From NCBI RefSeq assembly GCF_913778135.1, contig NZ_CAJYVU010000103.1, positions 1 to 64,000 of the forward strand: DNA of 64,000 bases, written 5' to 3'. Positions 1 through 7,216 of this stretch are shown one piece after another (the stretch's first letter is position 1; the number at the start of each line of letters is the position of its first letter). This DNA is from an uncultured Sphingomonas sp. (GTDB taxonomy: Bacteria > Pseudomonadota > Alphaproteobacteria > Sphingomonadales > Sphingomonadaceae). The notes under the pieces are model-generated. The model had not been told where the DNA came from, did no database searches, and saw only the letters and a program-made list of their open reading frames with translations. Position numbers and translations under genes: made by a program.

Positions 1-161
1 AAGGTCCCGGTGCGTACGCGATCTTCGATACGTTCGACACAGAGGAGGATCGGCAGGCCCATCTCGACGGCAAGGTTGCCGCCGCACTGATGGACAAGGC
101 AGAAGAACTGTTTTCTGAACCGCCGCAGATTCACAAGTTCACCCTGCTGGCCGCGAAATAG
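1..161 (+). CDS. ABM-domain (quinol monooxygenase-like) protein, C-terminal end
   Basis: The window opens inside this gene; the frame that starts at base 3 reads about 52 residues to a TAG stop. The tail contains 'RQAHLDGKVAAALM' and ends in 'LLAAK', a pattern typical of small antibiotic-biosynthesis-monooxygenase (ABM) domain proteins, which are dimeric ferredoxin-like folds of about 100 residues acting on quinols or unknown substrates. The N-terminal half lies outside the window. It is followed by a truncated GlcG gene in the same direction. The family call is by pattern only. Confidence 0.6.
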   Translation, partial: GPGAYAIFDTFDTEEDRQAHLDGKVAAALMDKAEELFSEPPQIHKFTLLAAK

Positions 162-267
162 CCAAGCGGTCGGCACCCTAGCGCGTCGCTCTCATCGCCC
201 GCGTGGGGGGGGCCGGGCGCGGCGGTGCGTTGGGCGGCTTTCCCCGAACCGGCCACGGAGATACTCC

Positions 268-489
268 ATGCGCACCACCCAGACGCTCGACCTGAACGAC
301 GCGCGGACGATCATCGATGCGGGGATCGCGGAGGCCGAGCGGATCGGCAACCCGATGAACATCGCGGTGGTAGACGCGGGCGGCTGCCTCCTAGCGTTCG
401 CGCGGATGGACGATGCGTGGCGCGGCAGCGTCGACATCGCGATCGGCAAGGCGTGGAAAGCCGGGGTTTCGAGCTGGCGATCGGGGTGA
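268..489 (+). pseudogene. GlcG/HbpS (DUF336) family protein, truncated
   Basis: The first 64 residues (to about base 460) match the start of GlcG/HbpS-like proteins: 'MNIAVVDAGGCLLAFARMD' is the hallmark 'VVDxGGxLxAFxRMDG' stretch, followed by the 'IAIGKAW' helix. Family members are about 135-150 aa and this one stops at 73 aa. After 'KAWKA' the frame leaves the family pattern, because the DNA continues as a virB1 transglycosylase remnant in another frame. The gene is therefore a 5' fragment fused to foreign DNA. It follows the ABM gene at a normal intergenic distance. Confidence 0.7.
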
Positions 490-735
490 ACGGCCTTGCC
501 CGGCAGCCCGCGCCGGCAACGAGCGTCGCGCAGGCGGTGCAGACCGCGCGCTCCTATGTCGACAAGGGCTATTCGGTCGATCTCGGCCTCGGACAGATCA
601 ACTCGCGGAACATGAAGGCCCTCGGCCTGACGTGGGACAACGTGTTCGATCCCTGCGCCAACATCGCCGCTGCGGGTGCGGTGCTGTCCGGCAATTATCG
701 GAGCGTGCGCGCGGGGCTTCACCGCGGCGACGACG
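462..735 (+). pseudogene. virB1: VirB1-like lytic transglycosylase, N-terminal part
   Basis: One plus-strand frame reads 'GFELAIGVNGLARQP', 'VDLGLGQINSRNM' and 'VFDPCANIAAAGAVL'. These are the substrate-groove motifs of the SLT fold in VirB1, the peptidoglycan hydrolase that opens the wall for type IV secretion. The very N-terminus is missing and has been replaced by GlcG sequence; a 'VES' just before the match may be the residue of the catalytic Glu motif. The protein stops matching after 'GLHRGDD'. Its continuation is found on the opposite strand at 1317-1640, so the gene was split by an inversion. Confidence 0.75.
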
Positions 736-737
736 AG

Positions 738-869
738 GCCATAGATGGGGTTCGTTGTGCCGATCAGGGTGATGACCGAAGCCAGCAGGATCACCACGGC
801 CGCCTCGATCGGGATGCCCGCGAAGAGCGCGGGCCGCGTCACCGCCAAGAACAGCGTGTTGCGCGCCAT
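738..869 (-). pseudogene. virB3: VirB3-like T4SS protein, N-terminal part
   Basis: From the ATG at 869, preceded by GGGAAG, the minus strand reads 'MARNTLFLAVTRPALFAGIP', a hydrophobic helix, and 'TNPIYGLVV'. This is the usual opening of VirB3, a small inner-membrane component of type IV secretion. After about 44 residues the match stops at the inversion edge and the frame runs on into antisense of virB1. The missing C-terminal half lies on the plus strand at 1644-1772. It follows virB2 in the operon order expected for conjugation systems. Confidence 0.75.
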
Positions 870-954
870 CACTTCCCGTTCTTCGTCCACGCTACGCACT
901 CCACGAGATACAGGCGGAAGCGGGGTGTGGGGGGGCGCCCCGCTTCCATGAGGA

Positions 955-1320
955 TCAGCCCTGGAGCTGATCGACGATCCACGGCGCCGAGAAGATGATC
1001 GCGATGCCGATGATGACGGTGACGAGCGCGCCTGTGTTGACCCGACCCGTCAGCCACCCGAAGCCGGCTGCGATCAGCGCGAGGATCGCCACGATGCGCA
1101 GGAGGCCGTTGCTCAGCAGCCCGAGGACCGCGTTGCCGAAGCTCTCCAGATTGGTTTGCGCGAATGCCGGCTCAGCCGACAGCAGCGAGGTCAACGCCAC
1201 CAGGCTGAACATCGACAGCACCCGCGAAACCTTGCGCTGGCGCGGGGTCATCGCGTCGACGCGGGCGGTGACACGGGCTCGGAGGGCCAGCGCCGGCCCA
1301 CCGAAAGATGCGAGAGTCAT
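955..1320 (-). CDS. virB2: VirB2/TrbC-like conjugative pilin
   Basis: The 121-aa protein starts with a basic stretch and has a hydrophobic signal ending in 'AEPAFAQT', a likely signal-peptidase site near residue 55. Two hydrophobic helices follow, separated by 'GWLTGRVNTG'. This layout is that of VirB2/TrbC propilins, which are exported, cleaved and assembled into the conjugative pilus. The start codon overlaps the stop of the virB1 C-terminal fragment (ATGA), as in an intact operon. The gene is complete but lies inside the inverted segment, cut off from its promoter and from the rest of the transfer operon, so it is probably not functional. Confidence 0.75.
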   Translation of the reverse strand: MTLASFGGPALALRARVTARVDAMTPRQRKVSRVLSMFSLVALTSLLSAEPAFAQTNLESFGNAVLGLLSNGLLRIVAILALIAAGFGWLTGRVNTGALVTVIIGIAIIFSAPWIVDQLQG

Positions 1321-1640
1321 CGGTTTTCTCCTTCTCCGGCGAGCCGCGCTCGCTCATATTCCGCCCTCGCAAACACGTCCCACGACGGCGGTGGTGGTGG
1401 TGGCGCAGCCTTGGGCTGCTCCGCAGCAGACGTGTTTTCCTCGACCAGCGCGGCGAGCTGCGCAGCGGCGCTCGACCTTTCGCCAGTATCCGGTGCGCCG
1501 GTGAACGCGCTCACGCGGATCGCGAGGGGCTGGATGCCGTCGGCGAAGCCGGCGTTGCCGACGACCTTTCCGACATAGCCGTTGGAGAAGCCACGCGACT
1601 GCGACCCAGTGTTGTACATGGAGAGGGCGATGCTCAGCGC
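1317..1640 (-). pseudogene. virB1: VirB1-like lytic transglycosylase, C-terminal part
   Basis: The minus strand reads 'QRALSIALSMYNTGSQSRGF' then 'SNGYVGKV', the last helix of the VirB1 SLT domain. A linker follows, with a Pro run ('APPPPPPSWDVFA') and a charged tail. This is the continuation of the plus-strand fragment at 462-735, and joining 'GLHRGDD' to 'QRALSIAL' gives a normal VirB1. The stop codon overlaps the virB2 start. The ORF track's ATG at 1685 lies beyond the inversion edge and is an accident of the junction. Confidence 0.7.
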
Positions 1641-1643
1641 GCG

Positions 1644-1772
1644 CTGAGGGTGATGTTCGGTATTTCGCGCCTTGTGGTCCGGCACGACGTCAACGCCTTC
1701 CGCCTGATCTTCCTATGGGGCCGCACCAAGGCGGCCAACCGCAACCGCGTCTTTTGGGGCGGGTCGAGCTAG
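1644..1772 (+). pseudogene. virB3: VirB3-like T4SS protein, C-terminal part
   Basis: One plus-strand frame reads 'VMFGISRLVVRHDVNAFRL' and then 'GRTKAANRNRVFWGGSS', the cytoplasmic tail typical of VirB3 (which normally ends near 'FWGGSSYxP'). It is the missing half of the minus-strand fragment at 738-869. The TAG stop at 1770-1772 is made by the IS insertion: TA of the target plus the first G of the element. Nothing after the right end of the IS continues VirB3 or VirB4, so the downstream transfer operon is lost. Confidence 0.7.
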
Positions 1773-2606
1773 GGTCAGGACTCACTAATCACAGCCAGAA
1801 GATGACGGTGGCCGCGAGGGCAACGGCAGAGAAGAAGACGGTTGGGCAGCGGTCATAGCGGGTGGCGACGCGACGCCAGTCTTTCAGGCGGCCGAACATG
1901 ATTTCGATGCGACTGCGGCGCCGGTAGCGGCGCTTGTCGTATCTTACGGGCTCGTTGCGGGCTCTGCGGCCAGGGATGCAGGGCTGGATGCTCTTGGCCT
2001 GCAGCGCATCCCTGAACCAGTCTGCGTCGTAGCCGCGATCGCCGAGAAGCCACTGTGCTTTCGGTAGATCGTCGAGCAGCCCTGCCGCGCCGGTGTAGTC
2101 GCTGACCTGGCCGGCGGTCATGAAGAAGCTCAGCGAGCGCCCGTTTGCATCGGCGACGGCATGAAGTTTGGTGTTCATGCCGCCTTTGGTGCGACCGATC
2201 AGGCGGCCAAGATCCCCTTTTTAACCCGTAGGCTCGATGCCGTGCGGTGCGCCTTCAAGTAGGTCGGGTCGATCATGACCGTTCCTGGCTCCGCGCCTGC
2301 GGTCGCCAACCCCTCCATCATGCGCGTAAACACGCCTGCCGCCCCCCAGCGCTTCCACCGATTGTAGAGCGTCTTGGATGAACCATAGGCGCTCGGCGCA
2401 TCACGCCAGCGCAGCCCGTTCCTGGTGACGAACACGATGCCGCTCAGCACCCGCCGGTCATCAACCCGAGGCTTGCCGTGGCTCCTGGGAAAGAACGGCC
2501 GCAGCCGCTCGATCTGCTCGTCCGTCAGCCAAAACAGGTCACTCATCCCGGTCTCCCTGCGGAGCCTGAATCAGATTGCGACACTCACATCAATGGGTCC
2601 TGACCC
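1772..2606 (-). mobile_element. IS5-family (IS427-like) insertion sequence
   Basis: The element is about 835 bp, the usual size of the IS427 subgroup. The tips are inverted repeats: GGGTCAGGACTCA on the left and GGGTCAGGACCCA as the reverse complement of the right end. TA flanks both sides, which fits a 2-bp target duplication. It encodes a two-frame transposase on the minus strand. The left flank is virB3 and the right flank is unrelated DNA, so either the target junction was already rearranged or an adjacent deletion followed insertion. Confidence 0.85.
1789..2546 (-). CDS. IS5-family transposase, two frames joined by -1 frameshift
   Basis: The upstream frame (2546-2199) has the N-terminal domain 'LTDEQIERLRPFFP' and the first catalytic Asp in 'VMIDPTYLKAHRTAS'. 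The downstream frame (to 1789) has 'LLGDRGYDADWFRDAL' (second Asp) and 'IEIMFGRLKDWRRVATRYDR' (catalytic Glu with the IS5 YREK-like spacing). The frames overlap at the run TAAAAAGGGG in the coding strand, where a -1 slip joins 'RVKKG' to 'DLGRLIGRTKGG'. All three DDE residues are present, so the element could still be active if frameshifting works. Confidence 0.85.
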
Positions 2607-3283
2607 TAATACGACATCCAGTTGGGGATCGGCATCGCGGCTCCTTCGAACTCGATGGGTATGATCGGGCCGATAGCCTTCATCCCACTATTCATCCGCG
2701 AGGGAATGCGTGCCGTCAGGTGGATGACCAAGCGGCCTTGTGGCATCGAGGGTGCCACCATCTTGCTTACGCTGATGCCCAGTTCGGACAGTTCCCGCTC
2801 GGTCAGGTTCTGTGATCGAAATCTCAGGCCACCTCGCTTCTTCAGCTCAAGTTCGAACCTCTTCATCACGTATCCATTTGCGGACCTCGTCCATCCGATG
2901 CGGATCAGGGCGCTTTCGCGCTTCAGGTCCTCTGTCGCCGCCTCGATCAGATCGGCCGGAGGGGACCAGGGAGACGTGCCGAATCGACATGTAAGGAAGA
3001 TCTCCGAAGGTCTGCCGGTTCGGAGGCCTCGACCGCCGTATCCATCCGGTCCCGTGTCCCGCCACACGCAGAAGTACGCCGCGGGGTTCAGACGACGTGG
3101 CGAACCATCGAGCCGCTTCGTTCCGACGTCCGTTTCACCAGAACTCTGGGTAGGTTTAACATCGTATGCGTGGAGGGTGTGGCGACCATTCGCTTCGTAG
3201 GTCAGCGTGGCGCGATGCCCGTCGCTTGCGGCCAGTGTCGCCGCCGCGACGAGCGGCAGAATGATCGGTGATGCACGGTTCAC
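2606..3283 (-). CDS. Secreted protein of unknown function, 3' end altered by the IS
   Basis: A GTG start at 3283 has a good ribosome site (GCGGAGG, 6 bp upstream) and gives a 225-aa protein. It has a short hydrophobic export signal ('ASPIILPLVAAATLAAS') and a mixed alpha/beta body with a 'GLRFRSQNLTERELSELG' segment. The ATG at 3454 in the ORF track would add 57 Arg-rich residues ahead of the signal and is less likely. The stop TAG is formed by the target TA plus the first base of the IS, so the natural C-terminus may be lost. I do not recognise the family. Confidence 0.5.
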   Translation of the reverse strand: MNRASPIILPLVAAATLAASDGHRATLTYEANGRHTLHAYDVKPTQSSGETDVGTKRLDGSPRRLNPAAYFCVWRDTGPDGYGGRGLRTGRPSEIFLTCRFGTSPWSPPADLIEAATEDLKRESALIRIGWTRSANGYVMKRFELELKKRGGLRFRSQNLTERELSELGISVSKMVAPSMPQGRLVIHLTARIPSRMNSGMKAIGPIIPIEFEGAAMPIPNWMSY

Positions 3284-3522
3284 GCAGGTCCTCCGCTTCT
3301 GAGCGATCAGTTTCGTAGCAAGCTGACGTGAAGATTTTATCGAGCGTCGCTCGGCTTGGTCGGTTTCGCGACGACGATCAATCGCAGCTGGTCCTGAGCA
3401 AGGGCAATGAGAAACTAACCGCGTGAAGGATCGGCTCGTCTGCTCGCATGGCATGACGGCACGTGTTCAACGGCGTCCGCGTTACCGCTTTCTTTGTCGA
3501 AGAGGCGATCGCCTCGGCTGAT

Positions 3523-4542
3523 TCACGGGCCGCAGGGCCAGGTACGGCCCGAGCCGGTGCAGAAGAGCAGGCGCGGCTGACTGATCCGGATCGAGGTGGC
3601 CGACTCCGTCATGAACACGTCGTTCGTGACGTCGATGATCGTCATCTCGCTTGAGAGCATCGGATGCTCGATCAGGTCGGTGATAGGTCGGCCTTTGCAG
3701 GTCGCGAGCGTGGCCGCGGGTAGCGTGACGCAAACCCGCACCGTATCTCGGTTCCACGAGAGGTCGGAGGCGGGATCGTGTCCGTGGGATCGGAATGCGC
3801 CGTCGTGCGCGAACACGGTCACGTTGAGCGGGTGCTTCGGCCATCCGGATCCAGCCAGCGAGCGGAGCCAAGCCTGCGGATCGGCGAACGTCGACACGGC
3901 GGCGAGCGTGAGCATGTCGATGGAGCCGCTCGCTCCTGCGACGTCGAACGCGCGTCTCGCGGCATAGCGGGGAGCCATGTCCTCGCTCCATCGGCCGACC
4001 CGGTCATCAAACGTGTCGAGATCATCAACCGGAATGTCGTCGATCTTACCTCGAAGTTGGGTGTCGAGGCCTTCGAGCCTGACCCTGACGCTCGGCTCCG
4101 AGACCTTCGTGCGTCGCTCCGCAGTCAGCTGGATGTCGATCAGCCGTCCCGAGTTCCCGTCGTCGGCGCGCCGCGACAGGATCCTGCGGGCTCTGAGACG
4201 CAGATCGTGCAGGGTGTCCGAGAGGTTCTCCGATCCCAGGTTGAGATAGGAGATGATCGACGCCGCGGCCTCGTCCGCCGCCAGAGGCGCCATCCAGAAC
4301 GGGAACCCCTCTTCCTCGATGTCCTCGGTGAAGCCGTGAAAGGTGCGGAGCACGACGCCCGGGGCGAGTTCGAAGTGGATCTGGTAGACGTACACGTCCG
4401 CGTCGGTCTCGCAGGTCGCGGCGCCCAGCATGCGCGGCACGCGCTCGCCGCGTTGCCGGAACGACGCGCCGATCCGGCCGTGGATCAGGCGAACGTCCTC
4501 GCGAACGAGGTCGAGCCCCCCAGTCGTCTTCCAATTCCTCAT
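3523..4542 (-). CDS. Hypothetical 339-aa protein
   Basis: The ATG at 4542 follows GGAGAGAGAAG and opens 'MRNWKTTGGLDLVREDVRLI'; the ORF extends upstream without a comparable start. The protein is soluble with no signal or membrane segment and is rich in Asp/Arg, with a central 'DDIPVDDLDTFDDRVGRW'. It looks like the large uncharacterised proteins carried by sphingomonad plasmids and islands. It stands alone on the minus strand between the secreted protein and the ArsR regulator. No function can be assigned. Confidence 0.5.
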   Translation of the reverse strand: MRNWKTTGGLDLVREDVRLIHGRIGASFRQRGERVPRMLGAATCETDADVYVYQIHFELAPGVVLRTFHGFTEDIEEEGFPFWMAPLAADEAAASIISYLNLGSENLSDTLHDLRLRARRILSRRADDGNSGRLIDIQLTAERRTKVSEPSVRVRLEGLDTQLRGKIDDIPVDDLDTFDDRVGRWSEDMAPRYAARRAFDVAGASGSIDMLTLAAVSTFADPQAWLRSLAGSGWPKHPLNVTVFAHDGAFRSHGHDPASDLSWNRDTVRVCVTLPAATLATCKGRPITDLIEHPMLSSEMTIIDVTNDVFMTESATSIRISQPRLLFCTGSGRTWPCGP

Positions 4543-4997
4543 CTTCTCTCTCCGATCACCGCGTCGCTCGATCGTCTCGGATCGGGCGACGTGAGCTCCG
4601 TGCTCTTCGACGTTCGCCGCCGAGCGGTCGCGAGGCGTCGCGCTGACCGGATGCGCCTCTCGACCTCTGGTTCTAGGTTGGAAGAGCCTCCGGGAGAAAT
4701 CAGCCCCGTCCGCGTCGTCCAGGTCGCTCGGGCGTGAGGGCCATCCTGTTCGGCTATGGTTCGCAGCGCTCGCCCGGGACGGGTGACGTGATCGCTCCAT
4801 CGAGCGAGAACGTTGTTCGATGAAGCGGTGGTGGCGTTTCCTCGCGGACGTGGGGCGGCTGGAATGCCGAAGGCGGGACGTGGGTACGCCAGTCCAACGC
4901 GGCGCGCTGTCCGTTCAATCGAGCCATGTTCGAAGGGGCGTGAGGACGAAGGCGTCTTCGCCGTGAAACCTTGACCTGGCGGGCGGCCGGCCGATCT

Positions 4998-5303
4998 TCA
5001 GGGCTGGTGCGGCTCCTCCGTCGCCATCGCTCCGCGATCCGCCGCGTGGTCGAGATAAGAGGCCAGTCGCTTCACCGTGTCGACCCGCGCTCGGTACGTC
5101 ACCGTCCTGCCGCTCTTAGTCGATGAGACAAGCCCGGCCCGCGACATGATCGCGAGGTGGGGGGACATGAGGTTGCGCGCGATGCCGAGCGCGTCGGCGA
5201 GTTCGCTCGACGCGAGGCCGCCCGGCAGCGCTTCGACCAGGATCTGGTAGGCGACCAGTCGCGTCGGTTGAGCGAGCGCGCTCATCGTCTGTATCGCCGT
5301 CAT
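4998..5303 (-). CDS. ArsR/SmtB-type winged-helix regulator
   Basis: The ~101-aa protein has the layout of small ArsR regulators: an N-terminal helix ('MSALAQPTRLVAYQILVEAL'), the recognition helix-turn-helix ('ASSELADALGIARNLMSPHL') and a beta wing ('GLVSSTKSGRTVTYRA'). No Cys pair for arsenic or CxCxxC-type metal sensing is visible, so the inducer is unknown. ATG 5303 is preferred over the GTG at 5312 because GGGAG lies about 10 bp upstream of it. A perfect dyad (5383-5408) lies in the intergenic region shared with the divergent gene at 5495, suggesting autoregulation and control of the plus-strand cassette. Confidence 0.75.
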   Translation of the reverse strand: MTAIQTMSALAQPTRLVAYQILVEALPGGLASSELADALGIARNLMSPHLAIMSRAGLVSSTKSGRTVTYRARVDTVKRLASYLDHAADRGAMATEEPHQP

Positions 5304-5382
5304 CTTTTCCACGCTCCCACTCTAGGTGGACGCGCTCGTCCCGCAAGGCCGCGCGAGAACGAGCCGGTGCGGCGCCACAATA

Positions 5383-5408
5383 ATTCAACTATACAACGAT
5401 AGTTGAAT
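5383..5408. promoter_or_regulatory. Perfect dyad, likely ArsR-family operator
   Basis: ATTCAACTAT-ACAACG-ATAGTTGAAT is a perfect 10-bp inverted repeat with a 6-bp spacer, and it is AT-rich in a very GC-rich setting. It lies 80 bp upstream of the arsR start and 87 bp upstream of the divergent ATG at 5495. The arms resemble the TTCAA/TTGAA half-sites bound by several ArsR-family repressors. Confidence 0.6.
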
Positions 5409-5494
5409 AATGCGGTGATCTCCCCACATTGGTCGAGCCGGCGCTCCGTCGCCAAGCTTCGGCACTCGATCACGGCGACGATCGGAGATGTGAC

Positions 5495-6211
5495 ATGGAA
5501 GCCATCACGACCCTGACCAAAACCTTCGAAGCGCCTTCGAGCGTGAGCCTCGCATACGGCTACGTCGATCCGCTGGCCGACGACGCCCCCGGAGACGACG
5601 TCGTCGTCACCACACGCAGGGCGATCGGTCGCGTCGCGCTTGTTGCCTCGGAGGCGGCGTCCCGATTTCAGCGCGAGCGGGTGAGCCATGACGCGATGAG
5701 CTGGCTGTTCGCGCCGCGCGAGCTGTTCGGCGGCGCCTGCGCGATCGACGCCTGTCTCGATCGTGACGCGTGCTTGCGCGGCGTGCTCGTCCACGGACTG
5801 TCTCTCGATCTCGACGTCGCGCCCGAAATCGTCGACGCGCTGACAGCCGAGGATGATGACGAGGACCGGACCGATGGGGACGAGGAAGGCTATGGGGACT
5901 CCGCGGAGCCAGGAGCGCTCCGCCTCTTCACCGCGATGATCGCCGCGTACGACGGCTTCGAGACGATGCACGCGTTCCACGCCTCGTTCGCCACCGAACC
6001 CGCTGAGGTGGCGGGACGACTCTACTGCCGCATGGGCGCGGCGATGGCGAACGCCCGGATCGTCGAGGGCTTCGATCCGTCCGACCCGTTGGTCCTCGCT
6101 CTGGTGTCGAACGCGATGGCCGATCTGCTCTCGATGGTCGCGGCGGACCCGAGATCGGATCTGGCGGCGGGGCTCGACGTGAACATCGAGCAGCGCTTCC
6201 ACTCCGGCTGA
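5495..6211 (+). CDS. Hypothetical acidic protein, first gene of accessory cassette
   Basis: The ATG at 5495 follows CGGAGATGTGAC and is chosen over the earlier in-frame GTG/ATG-like start at 5429, which lies near the operator. The 238-aa protein is soluble and acidic, with a central 'AEDDDEDRTDGDEEG' run and a helical C-terminal third ('ALVSNAMADLLSMVAADP'). I do not recognise a family. It heads a plus-strand run of five genes (5495-9623) with short gaps or overlaps, which makes it the probable first gene of an operon behind the ArsR operator. Confidence 0.5.
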   Translation: MEAITTLTKTFEAPSSVSLAYGYVDPLADDAPGDDVVVTTRRAIGRVALVASEAASRFQRERVSHDAMSWLFAPRELFGGACAIDACLDRDACLRGVLVHGLSLDLDVAPEIVDALTAEDDDEDRTDGDEEGYGDSAEPGALRLFTAMIAAYDGFETMHAFHASFATEPAEVAGRLYCRMGAAMANARIVEGFDPSDPLVLALVSNAMADLLSMVAADPRSDLAAGLDVNIEQRFHSG

Positions 6212-6259
6212 CGCCTCGGCGCGACCGCCCGACCTCAATCACATCGCTGGAGAACGATC

Positions 6260-7144
6260 ATGCGTGACGTCTCGTGCGCGCCCGGCGAGGTGCGTGCCGT
6301 GAACGACGAGGCCGACGTGTGTGTGCTGCACCGTCTCGACGTGCGCGAAGGGCATACCGGCCTCGGTCGGAAGGACGGCACCCGCATCGGCGTCGTGCTC
6401 GACGTCGAGACCACCGGCATCGGCAACGACGACGTGATCATCGAGCTGGCGCTGCGTCGCTTCCGCTACGACCCCGACGGGGTGATCGTGGCGATCGACA
6501 AGCCCTACTCGTGGTTGGAGGATCCCGGTCGCGTGCTGCCCGAGGACATCATGCGCCTGACCGGAATCACCGACGCCGATCTGGCCGGGCGGACGATCGA
6601 CGACGAGGAGGCGATCCGTCTGCTGTGCTCCGCCACATTCGTCTGCGCGCACAACGCGCGCTTCGATCGTGGACACGTGGAGCGGCGCATGCCGGAGATG
6701 GCCGGGCTCGCCTGGGCGTGCTCCTGCAACGACGTCGACTGGCGGGCGCACGGCTTCGATGGTCGCTCGCTCGGCTGGCTCCTCGCGCAGGTGGGCTGGT
6801 TCCACGACGCGCACCGCGCCGGGGACGACGTCGACGCGGTGATCGAGCTGCTCCGGCACCGGTGCGAGGACGGATCCACGGTCCTCGCCGAGATGCTCGC
6901 GACCGCCTCCGCTCCGTCGTGGCGCTTCGAGGCGGTCGGCGCCGCCTTCGAGCTGAAGGATGCGCTGCGCCTGCGCGGATACCGTTGGGATCCGACGCGC
7001 AAGGCGTGGTGGCGCGAGGTGCCGGACGCGCGACGCGTCGAAGAGGAGTGGTGGCTGTCCGGGCACGTCTACTCCGCTGACGCCAATCCCAAGGCGCTCG
7101 GTCCGCGGGTCGAACGCGTCACCTGGCACGAACGCTACGCGTGA
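6260..7144 (+). CDS. DEDDh 3'-5' exonuclease (DnaQ-like) with C-terminal extension
   Basis: The ATG at 6260 has GGAGAA upstream. The DnaQ/epsilon exonuclease signature is complete. Exo I is 'LDVETTG' (Asp48, Glu50), Exo II is 'CAHNARFDRGHVE' (Asp136), and Exo III is 'HRAGDDVDA' (His185, Asp190). About 90 residues follow, including 'RLRGYRWDPTRKAWWREV', a short domain often found attached to such exonucleases in phages and plasmids. The protein probably trims 3' DNA ends or single-stranded nucleic acid. As the only enzyme in this cassette, it suggests a DNA-processing role for the cluster. Confidence 0.8.
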   Translation: MRDVSCAPGEVRAVNDEADVCVLHRLDVREGHTGLGRKDGTRIGVVLDVETTGIGNDDVIIELALRRFRYDPDGVIVAIDKPYSWLEDPGRVLPEDIMRLTGITDADLAGRTIDDEEAIRLLCSATFVCAHNARFDRGHVERRMPEMAGLAWACSCNDVDWRAHGFDGRSLGWLLAQVGWFHDAHRAGDDVDAVIELLRHRCEDGSTVLAEMLATASAPSWRFEAVGAAFELKDALRLRGYRWDPTRKAWWREVPDARRVEEEWWLSGHVYSADANPKALGPRVERVTWHERYA

Positions 7145-7216
7145 CGTGCCTACCAGGCGAACCGTGCGGACGGTGACCGGTCCGCTCCATTGATAAGAAA
7201 GCGAAAGGAAAGCGAC

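Larger units (their letters stand above)
735..1645. other. Inverted segment carrying virB3-5', virB2 and virB1-3'
   Basis: Reading across the left edge, virB1 (plus) changes to virB3 (minus). Across the right edge, virB1 (minus) changes to virB3 (plus). Flipping about 910 bp restores a normal virB1-virB2-virB3 operon in the plus direction, including the ATGA overlap of virB1 and virB2. The right edge lies in a 16-bp perfect palindrome, CTCAGCGCGCGCTGAG (1633-1648). The left edge has no matching copy that I can see, so the mechanism (microhomology or a recombinase) is open. Confidence 0.75.

Noticed and set aside
192-899. 235-aa minus-strand ORF
   Set aside because: Only its first ~44 codons are virB3; the rest is antisense of the virB1 remnant joined by the inversion.
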